Below, piece by piece: positions 10,946-22,442 of a stretch of 64,000 nt of DNA. This stretch comes from Medicago truncatula (lineage: Eukaryota > Streptophyta > Magnoliopsida > Fabales > Fabaceae): positions 5,223,001-5,287,000 of the forward strand of contig NC_053047.1 of NCBI RefSeq assembly GCF_003473485.1, in the 5' to 3' direction. A program made the position numbers and the translations under genes. The notes beneath the pieces were generated by a model. That model did not search any database. It worked only from the letters and a program-made list of their open reading frames with translations, and was not told the origin of the DNA. Each line of letters opens with the position of its first letter. Positions within the stretch are counted from its first letter, which is position 1.

Positions 10946-12239
10946 ATGCCTCTGTTTTGATTTGATCTTTTACATCTTAGTCATGTTTAGCTCGGCAATT
11001 AAAAAAATTTAGACTAAATTCAAATTAATTTTTGTTAATGTAAGTGAAAAATAAAATACGTTATTAGCGAGACCAAAAATACAATTAAATACATTTTCCA
11101 TATCATATATATGAACTGTTGTATGAAGGTGCAGGTTTTATTGTAAGGAGTCAAGTGTTAACCTGAGAGACATGTGAATGAACTCGTAGAATCACATAAC
11201 ACTATCAATGACACTAGCTAACATGTGACGACTCATATGCAAGCCAAATATTCTGCACCACCGTCTGAAAAATCTGATGTGGTATAAACAATGTTGCCTA
11301 CAACAAACAAGTTTTTGATCCAATATCTCTGAAAAGCATCCTCCACCTCTCAAGAAGAGCTCGGACGTACAAATTTAGAAAAACCATGAATTTTGTGCAA
11401 ATACAAGTACACTAACGAGCGATTTATGTTGTCCGGAAGCACACTTCTTTAAACTTCGGTTTTCTTAGCAACGAAGGTGAGGGGAAAATTAGTGCTCTTA
11501 GTTCACTCAGGCCAACCCAAAATTATGAAATCAGACCACTCAACTACTCCTGCTGGCTGCAAGATAGTTAAAAACAAATGTTGTGATAAATTTATTCTTG
11601 GAATCCATATATCTTATATTATTTAGGACTACAGAAGTTTGCTAAGCAAGGTTGAAAATAGTTATGTCCAAATTTTAGAAATACGTTTAAATTTATGCTA
11701 TAGCTGATGGTATGGTAAGAATAGCTAATCATTCAACCAGGAAAATGCTCCAACCCAAATTCAACAAGCTTTATGTATTGATTTTCTTAAATGCTATAGC
11801 TCATGGTATGGTAAGAATAACTATTTGCAGTTAAACAAGTCCTTCATTATATATGTACAACTGTCAACCACATTTTCTTATAAAGTATCAATTCACTTTT
11901 TTTTTTCATTAAGATTTTAATTTTAAATCACTTTTTCAATGAGGGAAAATCAACTTTCACTCTATCACCTGAGAATCCAAACACACAAATATATTCGATG
12001 AAGATGTTTCGATAATAATTCAAAACTGAGTACTAACAGAATTAGAGTCACATGCCAAAAACTAGATATAAAATAGGAGGTTTGTAACTTCAATTAACAT
12101 CTCTAGAGTATTACAAAAACTTAGCATTGATACAATCTAGAAACTTCAGCCAAAAAAGAGATACAACTTGTTGCCTATACACATAGGCACCATAAGAATT
12201 GGTTTTTGCCCAACCATTGTCTTGCCATTTTTCATTGAT
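10946..12239. other. Intergenic; 3' flank of TNL-2
   Basis: No gene is visible. A ~29-bp block (atgctatagct-atggtatgg) occurs twice, at 11695-11723 and 11791-11819. The stretches about 11400-11490 and 12105-12165 match, in inverse orientation, sequence at about 63515-63600 and 62940-62990, so the flank duplicated together with the TNL C-terminal exon. Confidence 0.5.
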
Positions 12240-15200
12240 TCATTCCACTCGGTTTTTCTTCTTTCTGTTCTGAGTGAAGTCATAAGTAGTGGGTTCTTCT
12301 TCGGAGCATTCACTTTCATCACTTCTACAAGCAATGAGATTCAAATCTTGTGCATCATATACCAGATAAATTGCTGTCTTCTTCACAATGAAACTGTTTT
12401 CAAAAACAAATATGACCTCCACTTTGTTACCTGGTTCGATACTTGATATTACCCTCTGCCACTCATTTTCAAAGTAGGAAAATGCATCACTATTATAGAG
12501 TTGGATGGTGGCCTTTGTGTAATTTTTCACTAACACGTTTCTAAAGCTATGTTTACCAGGGGTTGAAGTATAGACAATGCACATCATTGACTTCAAGTTA
12601 CACCCTTCAACTTGAGGGACATCAAAAGTTACAGAAGAACCTTCTGAACTAAAGGTCAACCAATCTGGATAACTATCACCAGGAAGCAAACAATCACCAC
12701 TCCTATTGACATCCATATTCTGTAAAAGTAAGGTATGCTCAAAATTTTATTGACAAGTATATAAATATCACTTTATCATTTATTCAACAATTGAAGATAT
12801 AACTTCCCTTATAAGGTAGTTAATCATATTTTGATGTTACAAATAAATATTTGCTTGGATTCATAAAACAGACTATCAGTGATGGAAGATACTAATAATA
12901 ACAATGACTGATAACAAAATTTGTGAGAATTTGGAAGACAATTTAATAATAAATATGTTCAGGATTTGAATTTTTATTTTTATATATTTTACTTACCCCT
13001 ATAGCAAATGATTGTATACACTAAAATAATTCAAATCTAAGAGGTGATACATACAGACATAAAAGAGGGGGATGTCAAACCTGCAAAATATCTTTGAGAA
13101 TATCGGTGACTTGGAAATTCATTCCCATTTGAATTAATGGAAGTAGTCGTATTTGATTCCTGTGATGTAGTGTCAATTGATTCCAATGCATTAGAATTCA
13201 TAGCATATAAAGCATCCAAAATCATTGTTGAATCAAGAGAAAGTTGATCTTCGGAGTTGCAATCCACCCAAAGACTTTGAAGCCATGGAAGTCGGTACAA
13301 AAAAGATGAAAGTTCATGTATTCTATTACTCGGTACATCTAAAGAAACAAGAGATGACATTTCAGAAGAAGAAATTTGAAATGGAAATGGGAGATTATTT
13401 GTTGCTGACATCCATGACAAAATTATTAATGGAAACACATCGCTTGAAAGTCCCTCATAACCGCACAAAGCAATATATCCAATGCTTTTCGACCTTACTA
13501 CTGAAAAGGGCACTCTTGTTATTGCGGTGTTATTAGCTATCAGAGTGGTTAAAGATGTCATCTGTTCTAAGTCCTCTTCCAACTTGTCAATCATTGAACA
13601 CCCAAAAAGAATGAAAGTTTTTAGAGATTTCAACTTATAGATGCTTCGTGGGAGGCTACATAAGCTAATACAACCTTCAAAATTTATCAAAGCAATTTTA
13701 TTGAGATTTCCAATGCTAGGTGAAACCTCAGATAGCCTTGGACAATCTTTGAGCACTAGCTTTTCAAGATTAGGCATGTTCGAAAAGTCAGGGCTTCGTG
13801 TGAGATAATGGGAATGACTAAGATTGAGAATTTTCAGCTTCTCCATCCTCTGCAAGAACATAAATATTATTGAGAAACTTAAGGAGGCTTCAAAAAGTAA
13901 ATGAAAACAATTACAACTTACAAAGTATCACTAATCATGTGAACGGAAAGTAAAACATTTACATTAGTGCAAAGTTCAACATTGATGTTCTCTAACTCAA
14001 TGGAAATTAAATTTTCTCCATAGAAGTTTGTAGGTATATGACTTAATCCATTCCACGACAGCAGTCTCAAATCTCTTGAAACATATTCAAAATCCCCATC
14101 AAGTTTTACTTCGGCAAGTTGAAGCAATCTGAGACTCTTCATCTTTTCAAATGCTTTAGTACTAAAACATTTTGCATTAGCTTTAGGCAACTTCAAAGAC
14201 AGTCCTATAACACTTTTTTTCCCCTGTGAAATATAATGGACAAGAAGCAAAAACATGCACAAATTAAAGCAACAAAGGTGGATATAAAACTAGCCATGAA
14301 ACCAATCATTCGTTACTAGCTAGAAGTTATGAAGCACAAAAAATTAACAGTCAAAATTATTCTCGATGATAATCAACAAAACAAATGGATGATGACAACT
14401 ATAAATGTTTCTTTTAAATTCTTAAGCTTTAAATGCTTTAAATCCAAAAAAAAAAATAAAAACATTATACAAAGTCTTACAGTTTTTTTTTTATAATACA
14501 TCAATCACATCCTCCGGATACCACAACCTGCTACGTTTCTCAGGCCTCCTTGGTGATTCCTCACGAACAATTCCTCTTCCCATATCTCGCAGCAAACCAT
14601 GCATTCCAAGCATGTTCTTATCATCAACACTCACAAGGCTTCTCTCAACAAGGACGCTTATTCCAATTTCTGCATAAAGTCCACAGTCATTTAATACGAG
14701 TATAACATCATTTCTGTCCATTCCAATTAAGAAACAAGCTGTCAAGGAATATTTCTTGCTCATCATTATCTTTCAAATCATCATAACTTATTCTTAACTT
14801 CTTCTGCACTTGATTGTGAGGAATTATTTTGAGTTTCTCCAATACAAGATCCCACTTATATTTTGCCTTATCAAACAAATAAGACCCAAGGACTTCGAGA
14901 GCTAGCGGCAATCCTCCACAATATTCAACTACATTTTCGGTAACTCTAATAAAATCTCTTGTAGGACTCACTTCTAAAAAGCTCAATTGATTCACTTTCA
15001 TTCATCGTTGTCATATTGTATATTTTGTCAACTCTCCCTGAAAGTAAATCCAAATCTCTAGTTGTGATGATTATTACGCTCCCTGAGCCAAACCATTCAC
15101 GACTTCCACAGAAAGTATTCAGTTGGTCTAGTGTATTCACATCATCAAGTACAATAAGTACTCTTTTATGGCAAAGTTTGTCCTTTAATGTGTTTTTTCC

Positions 15201-15561
15201 TAACTCAGTGTTTGGTATTTTGATTGTTCTTTCTTTACAGATATCAAATAAAAGTTGTTCTTGTAGACCCACCTGTCCAGCAATTTTTGCCCCATCTTCC
15301 CTTATATTTGCAAGGAAGCTCCTACCATCAAAATTGCGGCCAATCTTATTGTAAATGGCTTTTGTAATGGTTGTTTTTCCAATTCCCCCCATACCCCACA
15401 TCCCTAGTAGTTGAACACCCTTTGATTGGAAATCTAGACGGTTAATCACATCTTGCACCCGAGATTCAATTCCCACAGGGTTATTTGAAATAAATAAGTC
15501 TGTCTTATTCAACAACTGTGAAATGCTGTTAACAATACCTTTGATATCCTCACTTTCATTC
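12240..15561 (-). pseudogene. TNL-2: NBS-LRR pseudogene lacking a TIR exon
   Basis: This is a paralogue of TNL-1 on the other strand. The NB-ARC exon is 15561-14481 (GMGGIGKTT P-loop, LIVLDDVNTLDQL, GSGSVIIITTRD, GLPLALEVLG, MHG in place of MHD). LRR exons are 14223 to about 13960 and 13849-13081. The C-JID exon is 12719-12240 (DSYPDWLTF, VTFDVPQVEG). Lesions relative to TNL-1 are a ~17-bp deletion at ~14972-14978, a 2-bp deletion at 14740/14741 (CFFIGMD becomes LFLNWN), a TAA right after VIDVL near the NBS exon end, a degenerate end of the first LRR exon, and a ~70-bp deletion near 13135 that shifts frame. No TIR exon is found between 15562 and the repeat at 15735. Its C-JID exon ends at a stop without the repeated acidic segment seen in TNL-1. 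Confidence 0.88.
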
Positions 15562-15734
15562 CTACAAAAATAGAATGTATACGTATATATACACATACAT
15601 GCTCAGATATGTCAAAAGTAGATGGGAAACTTGAGTAAGAAACTAATTTTTGGATGTGTCACAGTTGAAGCTAGAAATGTTTACAAAAAGCAAGTATCAA
15701 TACCTATGCTCAAAGAAAGTTACAATCTAGGCTA

Positions 15735-16075
15735 AACCCTGCAAATATGCCTCGTTTTGATTTTAGTCCTTGGTAAAAAAAAAATTGTTTTTGGTCCCTG
15801 CAAAATTATTTGTTTTTGAAAATAGTCCCTGGCCCCACTTTTGTGATGATTTGCATATGTGGCGGCACATTATAAATGAACCAATTTTGTAGTTTTTGGT
15901 CCCTGCAAAATATTTTGTTTTTAAAAAAGGTCCCTGCAAAATTTTTAGTTTTTGAAAATAGTCCCTGGAGGGACTATTTTCAAAAACAAAATATTTTGCA
16001 GGGACCAAAAACAATTTTTTTTTTACCAGGGACTAAAACCAAAATGAGGCATATTTGCAGGGACTAAAACCATAT
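15735..16075. mobile_element. Long inverted-repeat (foldback/MITE-like) element
   Basis: The left side (about 15735-15835: tgcaaatatgcctc, ttttagtcc-tggtaaaaa, ttggtccctgcaaaa) is mirrored on the right (about 15967-16072: ttttgcagggaccaa, taccagggactaaaacc, gaggcatatttgcagggac). Additional ggtccctgcaaaat copies lie in the middle. It carries no coding capacity; small reading frames within it are inverted-repeat artefacts. It abuts the place where the missing TIR exon of TNL-2 would be expected. Confidence 0.75.
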
Positions 16076-17498
16076 TTTAGGCTACAGTCTATTCAGATAC
16101 TTATGAAAGTTGTAAAATAACATTTTCTTTGTTTCATATACAACTCTTTTTTATCTTACGGAGGGAGAGAGTGTAGGAGGGCTCAAATTAAGGGCAATGT
16201 TACACTGCTCAATATCTTTTTACTTGATACATATTTTAGAAACTTGACAGTAGGATTGTATGTTTGTATCATATATATCATTCAAATAATTTTTTACATA
16301 AATCAAAAATCATTTGATAGATTTTTTAGACCTATCAAGATTAAAGATGGATGACAGATGTGTTTGGATGGGGTTTAGGAAGGGAAGGGAATGGACGAGA
16401 TGACTTACTTTTTTTTTACATACAATAACTTTTTTTTTTTAATTGAAATAACATGATAGGTCTAAACTTCAAAAAAAAAAAAAAAACATGATAGGTCTAA
16501 AAAAATAACATGATAGGTCTAAAAAATTAATTTTATAATTTTTTTAAAATTAATTTAAATTACAAACAATATGATTTAATATATTATTTCATAATTAATT
16601 TATTTAAAAAAACATTTTATATTGTTCGTAATTTAAAAAATAAAATATAGCGGTCCTCTCCCCCAACCTTCTAAACCCTCAATCCAAAAATACGGATCTC
16701 AATAATATATTAAATCATTAGATTTATGTAAAAATTTATCTGCAAGATTTATATGATATACAAGGTTTTATTCAAAAGCATGTTCAGTAAAATCGGCCGC
16801 AACAAAAAGGTATAGGTAGTGTCCAATACCGTTTTTCACCATTTTAATTAGGCTTTATGCAATTCTTTTTTATTTTTTATTTTTTTTGACAAAAGGATTT
16901 ATGCAATTCCTGTATAGTCGTATTTTATCATATAAACAGAAAAATAAAATGACATATGTTTATTTTGTTATAAGTTGGCAATATTAGAGTTAATGTAATT
17001 TTTTTTTTATCTTGCGATAAACCGCACTAACCGAACCAATCCAAGCCGTATTGGTTTCGTTTGGATGACTTTTTAAAAATCAACCGAACCAAACCAAACT
17101 GCATGTTTATTTATCTCGCAGTTTGGATGACTTAAATGCTCAAAACCGAACCAAACCGCACCGCGAACACCTCTAATTTTAATAAAATGAACAAAAATCA
17201 TAAAACGTCTGCGACAAAACCACATTATACCGTGAAGAAACGTTCTTACAACCGCAACACGCGGTAGGGAACAAATTTATTGTCTAATGTGATTTTGTAT
17301 GCTCAAGTCTCTTAAAAAAATATTAAAATTTGATTATTTTTTTGGTATAAATTAAAATTTGAATTTATTAATGGCTAATTTGATCTTTAGAAAAACATAT
17401 TTATTACAAAATTATGAAAAGAGTTATAGTTATGAACTTTTTTTTTTTTTTTATCAGGTAATTTAGTAGCTAGAATTCACCTTATAAGGTGAATAATT
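16076..17498. other. AT-rich intergenic stretch with degraded repeats
   Basis: No gene is seen. About 16375-16520 carries three repeats of 'aacatgataggtctaaa'. About 17015-17175 is a repeat rich in aaccgaaccaa and ccgcaccgcgaacacctc, typical of dispersed plant transposon ends. Several long A or T runs occur. Confidence 0.4.
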
Positions 17499-17573
17499 GA
17501 GGTGTCCGGAGTTCGGACCCCGACCCCTGCATATAATAATGCATTGTCCTACCAACTGAGTTATGCTCACGGA
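17499..17573 (-). repeat. tRNA-derived SINE head
   Basis: On the minus strand the order is gtgagcataactcagttggtagg (split A-box), gacaatgcat, then a B-box-like ggggtccgaactcc, ending near ggacacc. The layout matches a tRNA gene, but the B-box is altered and no acceptor-stem pairing is evident, so it is a SINE relic rather than a tRNA gene. Confidence 0.6.
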
Positions 17574-20117
17574 ACGTTATAGTTATGAACTTATTAAGAA
17601 ACAGTGAAAAATTAAGTTAGTATCAATTACATGACGGTATAAATAAGTTGAATAAAATTTGTTTAATGTTGTGGATAATAAATATTGCGGAGACCACAAT
17701 TTATAACACAATATCCAACAATCGCCGAAATCCTTAGCACGACCGCAATCATTATTTAAAACTTTGTTGATATCAACAATCAAATTTAAAAAATATGTAT
17801 TCAAAACTTATACTGATAGGTGTAACATTGTTGTAACATAATGTTTGTCTAATTTGATCCCTCGTTTTGTCTATATGTGTGTGAGTAGAGATGGGAATAG
17901 GTCAGGTAGGCCTACAGGGGCTTACGGATTTTAAAATAATATTGTGGATTTTATGGTGTGTTATATTTTATTATATAGTTATTTTTATAATAATAATAAT
18001 AAGTGGGAATTTAGAATTATTTTGGAGGTTGAAGGGTTAATTAGGATTTAATAATAATTAAAGGAGTTTAATGAAATAAGGGGGAGTTATAGTTTTGGGA
18101 GTTAGGAAAAGAAGCAGTTGTACGTAAAACAAGTTTTGGAGAGGAAAAGCAAGAGAACCAAGGGAGAGCCAAGTGAATCAGATTTCTGTTGGAATTATTC
18201 TTCTGAATTAAGGTAAGGGTGAGATTTGTTTCAGTAATATACTTATTGAATTCGGATTTTGGATTTAACAGGTTTATGATAGAATTAGGGATTCTGGGGT
18301 TTATGTTGGATTATGTTTTCTTGAGTGAATTGAGTGTAGAAATTGATGTTCTAATGGTAGAATTAGGTTCTGGTTGCATATAGTACTTATTCTTGCTTCT
18401 GTAAACTAATTTGGGGAGTGAATGTGAGAAAATTTGGATTTTCGCTTGAAAACTCGGTGTCTAAACGTTTTTGCAAACAGAGTATGCGAGGTTCTGGAAA
18501 TCGAGTTTTGGGTGGTTGAAACTTGAATTCTGTAGATTATGATAGAGCTAAGTGTCAGGAGTGCGTAGGCGAAAACGGCATCGAAAACGGGTTAACGGTT
18601 TGGATTTTACGCGCGAAAACGTGAAAATTAGAAAATCTGATGTTGTCTGTCGAGCAGAAATCGGGCTACGATTTTGACCAGGTTTTGGGGTGTTTCAGCA
18701 CGAAAAATATCGGACTACGATGGGGAAAAATCGGGCTACGATTTTGCCTGACCAGAAACTTTTAAAATGCATTTTTCTTCACTCCAATTGCTTCCAAACT
18801 TCTTCCTAAGTGTAGGGACTTTATCTTAACTATCTAGAGATGTTTTTAGGAAAGAAATAACCTTGTATAAAGGGTCTAAGGAGTTATTGGGTTGGTTTTT
18901 GGGGTAAGAATGAGAGTTGGTTATAAAGGTATAGCCTTTCAGTGAATCTAAGCTAATTAATATAATTGATGTTGTTGGTTAATTCAAGCTACATATATTA
19001 TGTGGAAAATGTATATTGTTGTTTATATCATTCGAGTTGTTATTATTACCGTTGCTATGTTGCAAGTTGTTTATGTTGCTGTCTCTGTTGTTGTTGATTA
19101 TTAATATCATTAAGTTGACCAAGTTGTGGAGTAAGTCATATTTATTTATGCACAGTTGTTGTTGTCGTTGCTGTTGTTGAGTTGTGTGTAGATATACACA
19201 AGTGGAGTCATAAGTCATATATACATATATGCATTGTCGAGTTGTATGTAGATATACACAAGTGGAGTCAGTTGCATGAGCATAAAAGCGGGAGGGCCTC
19301 GGTCCGGGAACGCCTTGTCGTTCAAAGCGGGAGGACTCATGTTCTGGAACACTTTGTTGTTCAAAGCGGTGAGAGCTTATGCTCTGATGAATGCTTTAAC
19401 CATTCTACAGCGGTGAGGGCTACGGCCCTGAATATGGTACCACATGCATATTTGCATTTATTGAGGAGTCTAAGGTGTTGTCTTAGCAGTGTTGTCATGT
19501 CAGTTGCATGAGTCGGTGTTATCATGTCATTTGCATGAGTCAGTGTTGTTGGTTGTAATTGCCATTTGATGATGATGATGTTGTTTGATGAGTATATATT
19601 TATACATATATTATGATGAAATGATTTGATGATGATGATCTGATTATATTTAGGGTGTCAGATTCAGTTGATGAATTTCAATATCTATATTATTGTTGTG
19701 AATCTCACCCTTTCTGCTTGAAAATGTTGCCCTTCCTATGGGTAACTTGCAGGTGATCCTGAGTAGTTTGGTGGTGGCTCAAAGTGTGTAGGGCTCTGAT
19801 ACGTGGGATGGGATTTTATTGCTTAATTTCTTTTCCTATGTATTAAATTTTGAATATTGTTGTTGTACCCCTATTGATGATTGGTTTTGCTTGTTGAGGC
19901 TTCTATGCCATGAATATTTATTGGAGATGGTTGTTAATTAAAGTTGAATTATTCCGCTGCAAGTTTAATGATGAATTTTGAAGGATGTTTAATTAAATAG
20001 ATTTTTATATATTCTATTTAAGAAATTTGAAATTGTAGTGTGACATGCCCGTTTGAGTTTTACTCTGATGTTGAACAATTATTATTTAATTGATTTTGGG
20101 AAACGGGGTGTTACAAT

Positions 20118-20129
20118 TGGTATCAGAGC
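20118..20129 (+). other. Primer binding site, tRNA-iMet type
   Basis: TGGTATCAGAGC follows the presumptive LTR end (TTACA at 20111-20115) by two bases. It is the standard primer site of many plant LTR retrotransposons and fixes the LTR/interior boundary and element orientation. Confidence 0.85.
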
Positions 20130-20295
20130 AGGTCGGTCCGTCCGGCCAAGTAGTAGAGTCGTGTTGAGGCACGTAGTGTCGTGTGACAGTTAATACTGTC
20201 TTGTTGTTGTCCTGATTGTTGTTTATTGTGTAGAGAACTGGTTGGAGTATAACCATGTTCATGTTAATTGTTTTAGTAAGTCGGTGTATTTTTCT

Positions 20296-22031
20296 CTCCT
20301 GAAGAAGAGCATGCAGAGCATCTGAAAATTGTGTTGCAAGTGTTGAAAGAAAAGAGGTTGTATGCCAAGTTGTCCAAATGCGGGTTCTGGTTAAGTGAAG
20401 TAAGTTTTCTTGGCCACATTATTTCTGGTAATGGTATAGCAGTTGATCCATCAAAGGTTGATGCAGTATCACAATGGGAGACTCCGAAGTCAGTAACTGA
20501 AATCAGATGCTTTTTGGGTTTGGCTGGTTATTACCGCAGGTTTATTGAAGGATTTTCGAAGTTGGCACTTCCGTTGACTCAGTTGACCTGCGAGGGTAAA
20601 TATTTTGTGTGGGATGCTCAGTGTGAGAGTAGTTTCAATGAACTAAAGCGAAGATTGACGACTGCTCCTATTTTGATTTTACCGAAGCCGGAAGAACCTT
20701 TTGTTGTTTATTGTGATGCGTCCAAGTTGGGCTTAGGTGGTGTTCTGATGCAAGATGGCAAAGTGGTAGCTTATGCTTCTAGGCAGTTGAGGATTCATGA
20801 AAAGAATTATCCTACACATGATTTGGAGTTGGCTACGGTGGTGTTTGTTTTGAAAATCTGGAGGCATTATTTGTACGGTTCCAGATTTGAGGTGTTCAGT
20901 GATCACAAAAGTCTGAAATATTTATTTGATCAGAAAGAATTGAACATGAGGCAAAGAAGATGGTTAGAGCTGTTGAAGGATTATGATTTTGGCTTGAATT
21001 ACCATCCGGGTAAAGCTAATGTGGTTGTTGATGCGTTGAGCAGGAAGACGTTGCACATGTCTGCTATGATGGTAAAAGAATTTGAGTTGCTAGAGCAGTT
21101 TAGAGACTTGAGCCTTGTTTGTGAGTTATCACCTCAGAGTATACAATTGGGGATGCTGAGAATTAACAGTGATTTCTTGAATAGTATCCGAGAAGCGCAA
21201 CAACTGGATGTAAAGTTTGTTGATTTAATGTTTGCGGGTAATGAAACAGAGGATAGTGACTTCAAGGTTGATGATCAGGGTGTATTGAGATTCAGAGGTA
21301 GAATTTGTATTCCTGACAATGAAGAATTGAAAAAGTTGATTTTAGAAGAAAGTTACAAGAGTAGCTTGAGTATTCACCCGGGGGCTACAAAAATGTACCA
21401 TGATTTGAAGAAACTGTTTTGGTGGTCCGGTTTGAAACGTGACGTTGCTCAGTTTGTGTATGCATGCTTGACTTATCAGAAGTCTAAGGTTGAGCATCAG
21501 AAGCCTGCAGGGTTGTTGACACCGTTGGATGTACCGGAGTGGAAATGGGATAGCATTTCTATGGATTTTGTGACTAGTTTACCAAACACTCCGAGAGGGC
21601 ATGATGCCATTTGGGTTGTTGTCGATCGGTTGACGAAGTCGGCACACTTCATTCCTATTAACATCAATTATCGGGTAGCTCAGTTGGCTGAGATTTATAT
21701 TCAAAACATTGTGAAGCTACATGGAGTTCCTTCGAGTATTGTGTCGGATAGGGATCCGAGGTTCACTTCTAGGTTCTGGAAGAGTTTACAGGACGCTTTG
21801 GGTTCGAAATTGAGGTTGGGTTCGGCTTATCATCCTCAGACAGATGGTCAGTCGGAGAGGACGATCCAATCATTGGAGGATTTGTTGAGAGTGTGTGTGC
21901 TTGAGCAAGGTGGAGCTGGGATAGTCACCTACCGTTGATAGAATTCACGTACAACAACAGTTACCATTCGAGTATTGGTATGGCACCGTTCGAAGCTTTG
22001 TATGGTCGGAGGTGTAGGACTCCTTTATGCT
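20296..22031 (+). pseudogene. Gypsy pol remnant: RT end, RNase H, integrase
   Basis: The open frame runs to the stop at 21938. The RT thumb region is [18 protein letters not shown]; RNase H has the [13 protein letters not shown] and [11 protein letters not shown] motifs; the linker has [17 protein letters not shown]. The integrase zinc-binding region is IHPG, MYHDL and ACLTYQ, where the usual second Cys is Tyr. The catalytic Asp and Glu residues are visible ([27 protein letters not shown]). Near 21917 a 1-base loss shifts frame: the next frame reads [18 protein letters not shown] and then [18 protein letters not shown], ending at ~22031. The 5' part of pol is absent and no start codon belongs to it. 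It is non-functional. Confidence 0.9.
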
Positions 22032-22043
22032 GGTATGTACACT

Positions 22044-22442
22044 ATGGCAAAAACCAGTACTGTTTCACTTGTTCTAGTTGTCCTTGCTGTGGCATTAATT
22101 CTGAATGGCTATAGTGCTTCTGCTGAGGGTGAAGTAAGAGCTAATCAACTGGTGAAAGATGAATCTGGTACTCTGAATAGTGCTGCTGCTGAGGGTGATG
22201 GAAGAGTTAATCAATTACTAGTGAAAGATGAAGCTGATCAGCTTCATGATGATGATGACAAATCTCATAAGTCTCGCAAAAAGATAATAATAAAACTTAT
22301 TTTCATCATTTGTATTAACTATAATAAGTTATGTGGCATCGATAAAAGCTACTGTTCTCAGTACAATAATTTGTGTAGAAATATACATACCGAATCCATT
22401 GTGGCTAAGAGCGGTAACCCTAACGCTGAAATCCTTCCTTGA
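22044..22442 (+). CDS. Small secreted peptide precursor, family not recognised
   Basis: The predicted 132-residue protein starts [18 protein letters not shown], a clear signal peptide ending near residue 27 (SASA). Two related blocks follow ([14 protein letters not shown] and [15 protein letters not shown]), then an acidic DDDDK segment, a basic KSHKSRKK, a hydrophobic patch (IIIKLIFII), and four cysteines spaced exactly seven apart (residues 90, 97, 104, 111). Secretion is inferred. The ATG at 22044 is chosen because the paralogue at 27475 starts at the same place; an in-frame ATG at 22035 also exists. The Gypsy remnant ends about 13 bp upstream, so the native promoter and leader are missing. 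An AATAAA-like signal occurs near 22497. It may be expressed from a retroelement promoter or be dead. I do not recognise the family; the pattern is not a standard NCR spacing. Confidence 0.5.
   Translation: MAKTSTVSLVLVVLAVALILNGYSASAEGEVRANQLVKDESGTLNSAAAEGDGRVNQLLVKDEADQLHDDDDKSHKSRKKIIIKLIFIICINYNKLCGIDKSYCSQYNNLCRNIHTESIVAKSGNPNAEILP

Larger units (their letters stand above)
17925..22031 (+). mobile_element. Truncated Ty3/Gypsy retrotransposon (chromovirus-like)
   Basis: A ~2.2-kb presumptive 5' LTR (left end uncertain) ends GGGGTGTTACA at 20115. After two bases comes a primer binding site complementary to initiator tRNA-Met (TGGTATCAGAGC, 20118-20129). Only ~165 bp separate this from reverse-transcriptase coding, so gag, protease and the first part of RT are deleted. 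RT C-terminus, RNase H and integrase follow. The sequence stops abruptly in integrase at ~22031; no integrase C-terminus, chromodomain or 3' LTR is seen. The LTR contains a ~62-bp tandem repeat (19179-19272) and two copies of a gggctacgattttg motif (about 18663 and 18731). Confidence 0.85.

Noticed and set aside
13225-13536. 103-codon plus-strand frame
   Set aside because: Antisense shadow of the TNL-2 LRR exon.
14976-15354. Plus-strand frames between 15016 and 15354
   Set aside because: Antisense to the TNL-2 NB-ARC exon.
15763-16067. Two small frames on opposite strands with FVFENSP repeats
   Set aside because: Both derive from the inverted repeat of a MITE-like element.
21975-22442. 155-codon reading frame beginning in the integrase region
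   Set aside because: Its first ~20 codons read Gypsy integrase in the wrong frame; the peptide ATG at 22044 agrees with the paralogue.
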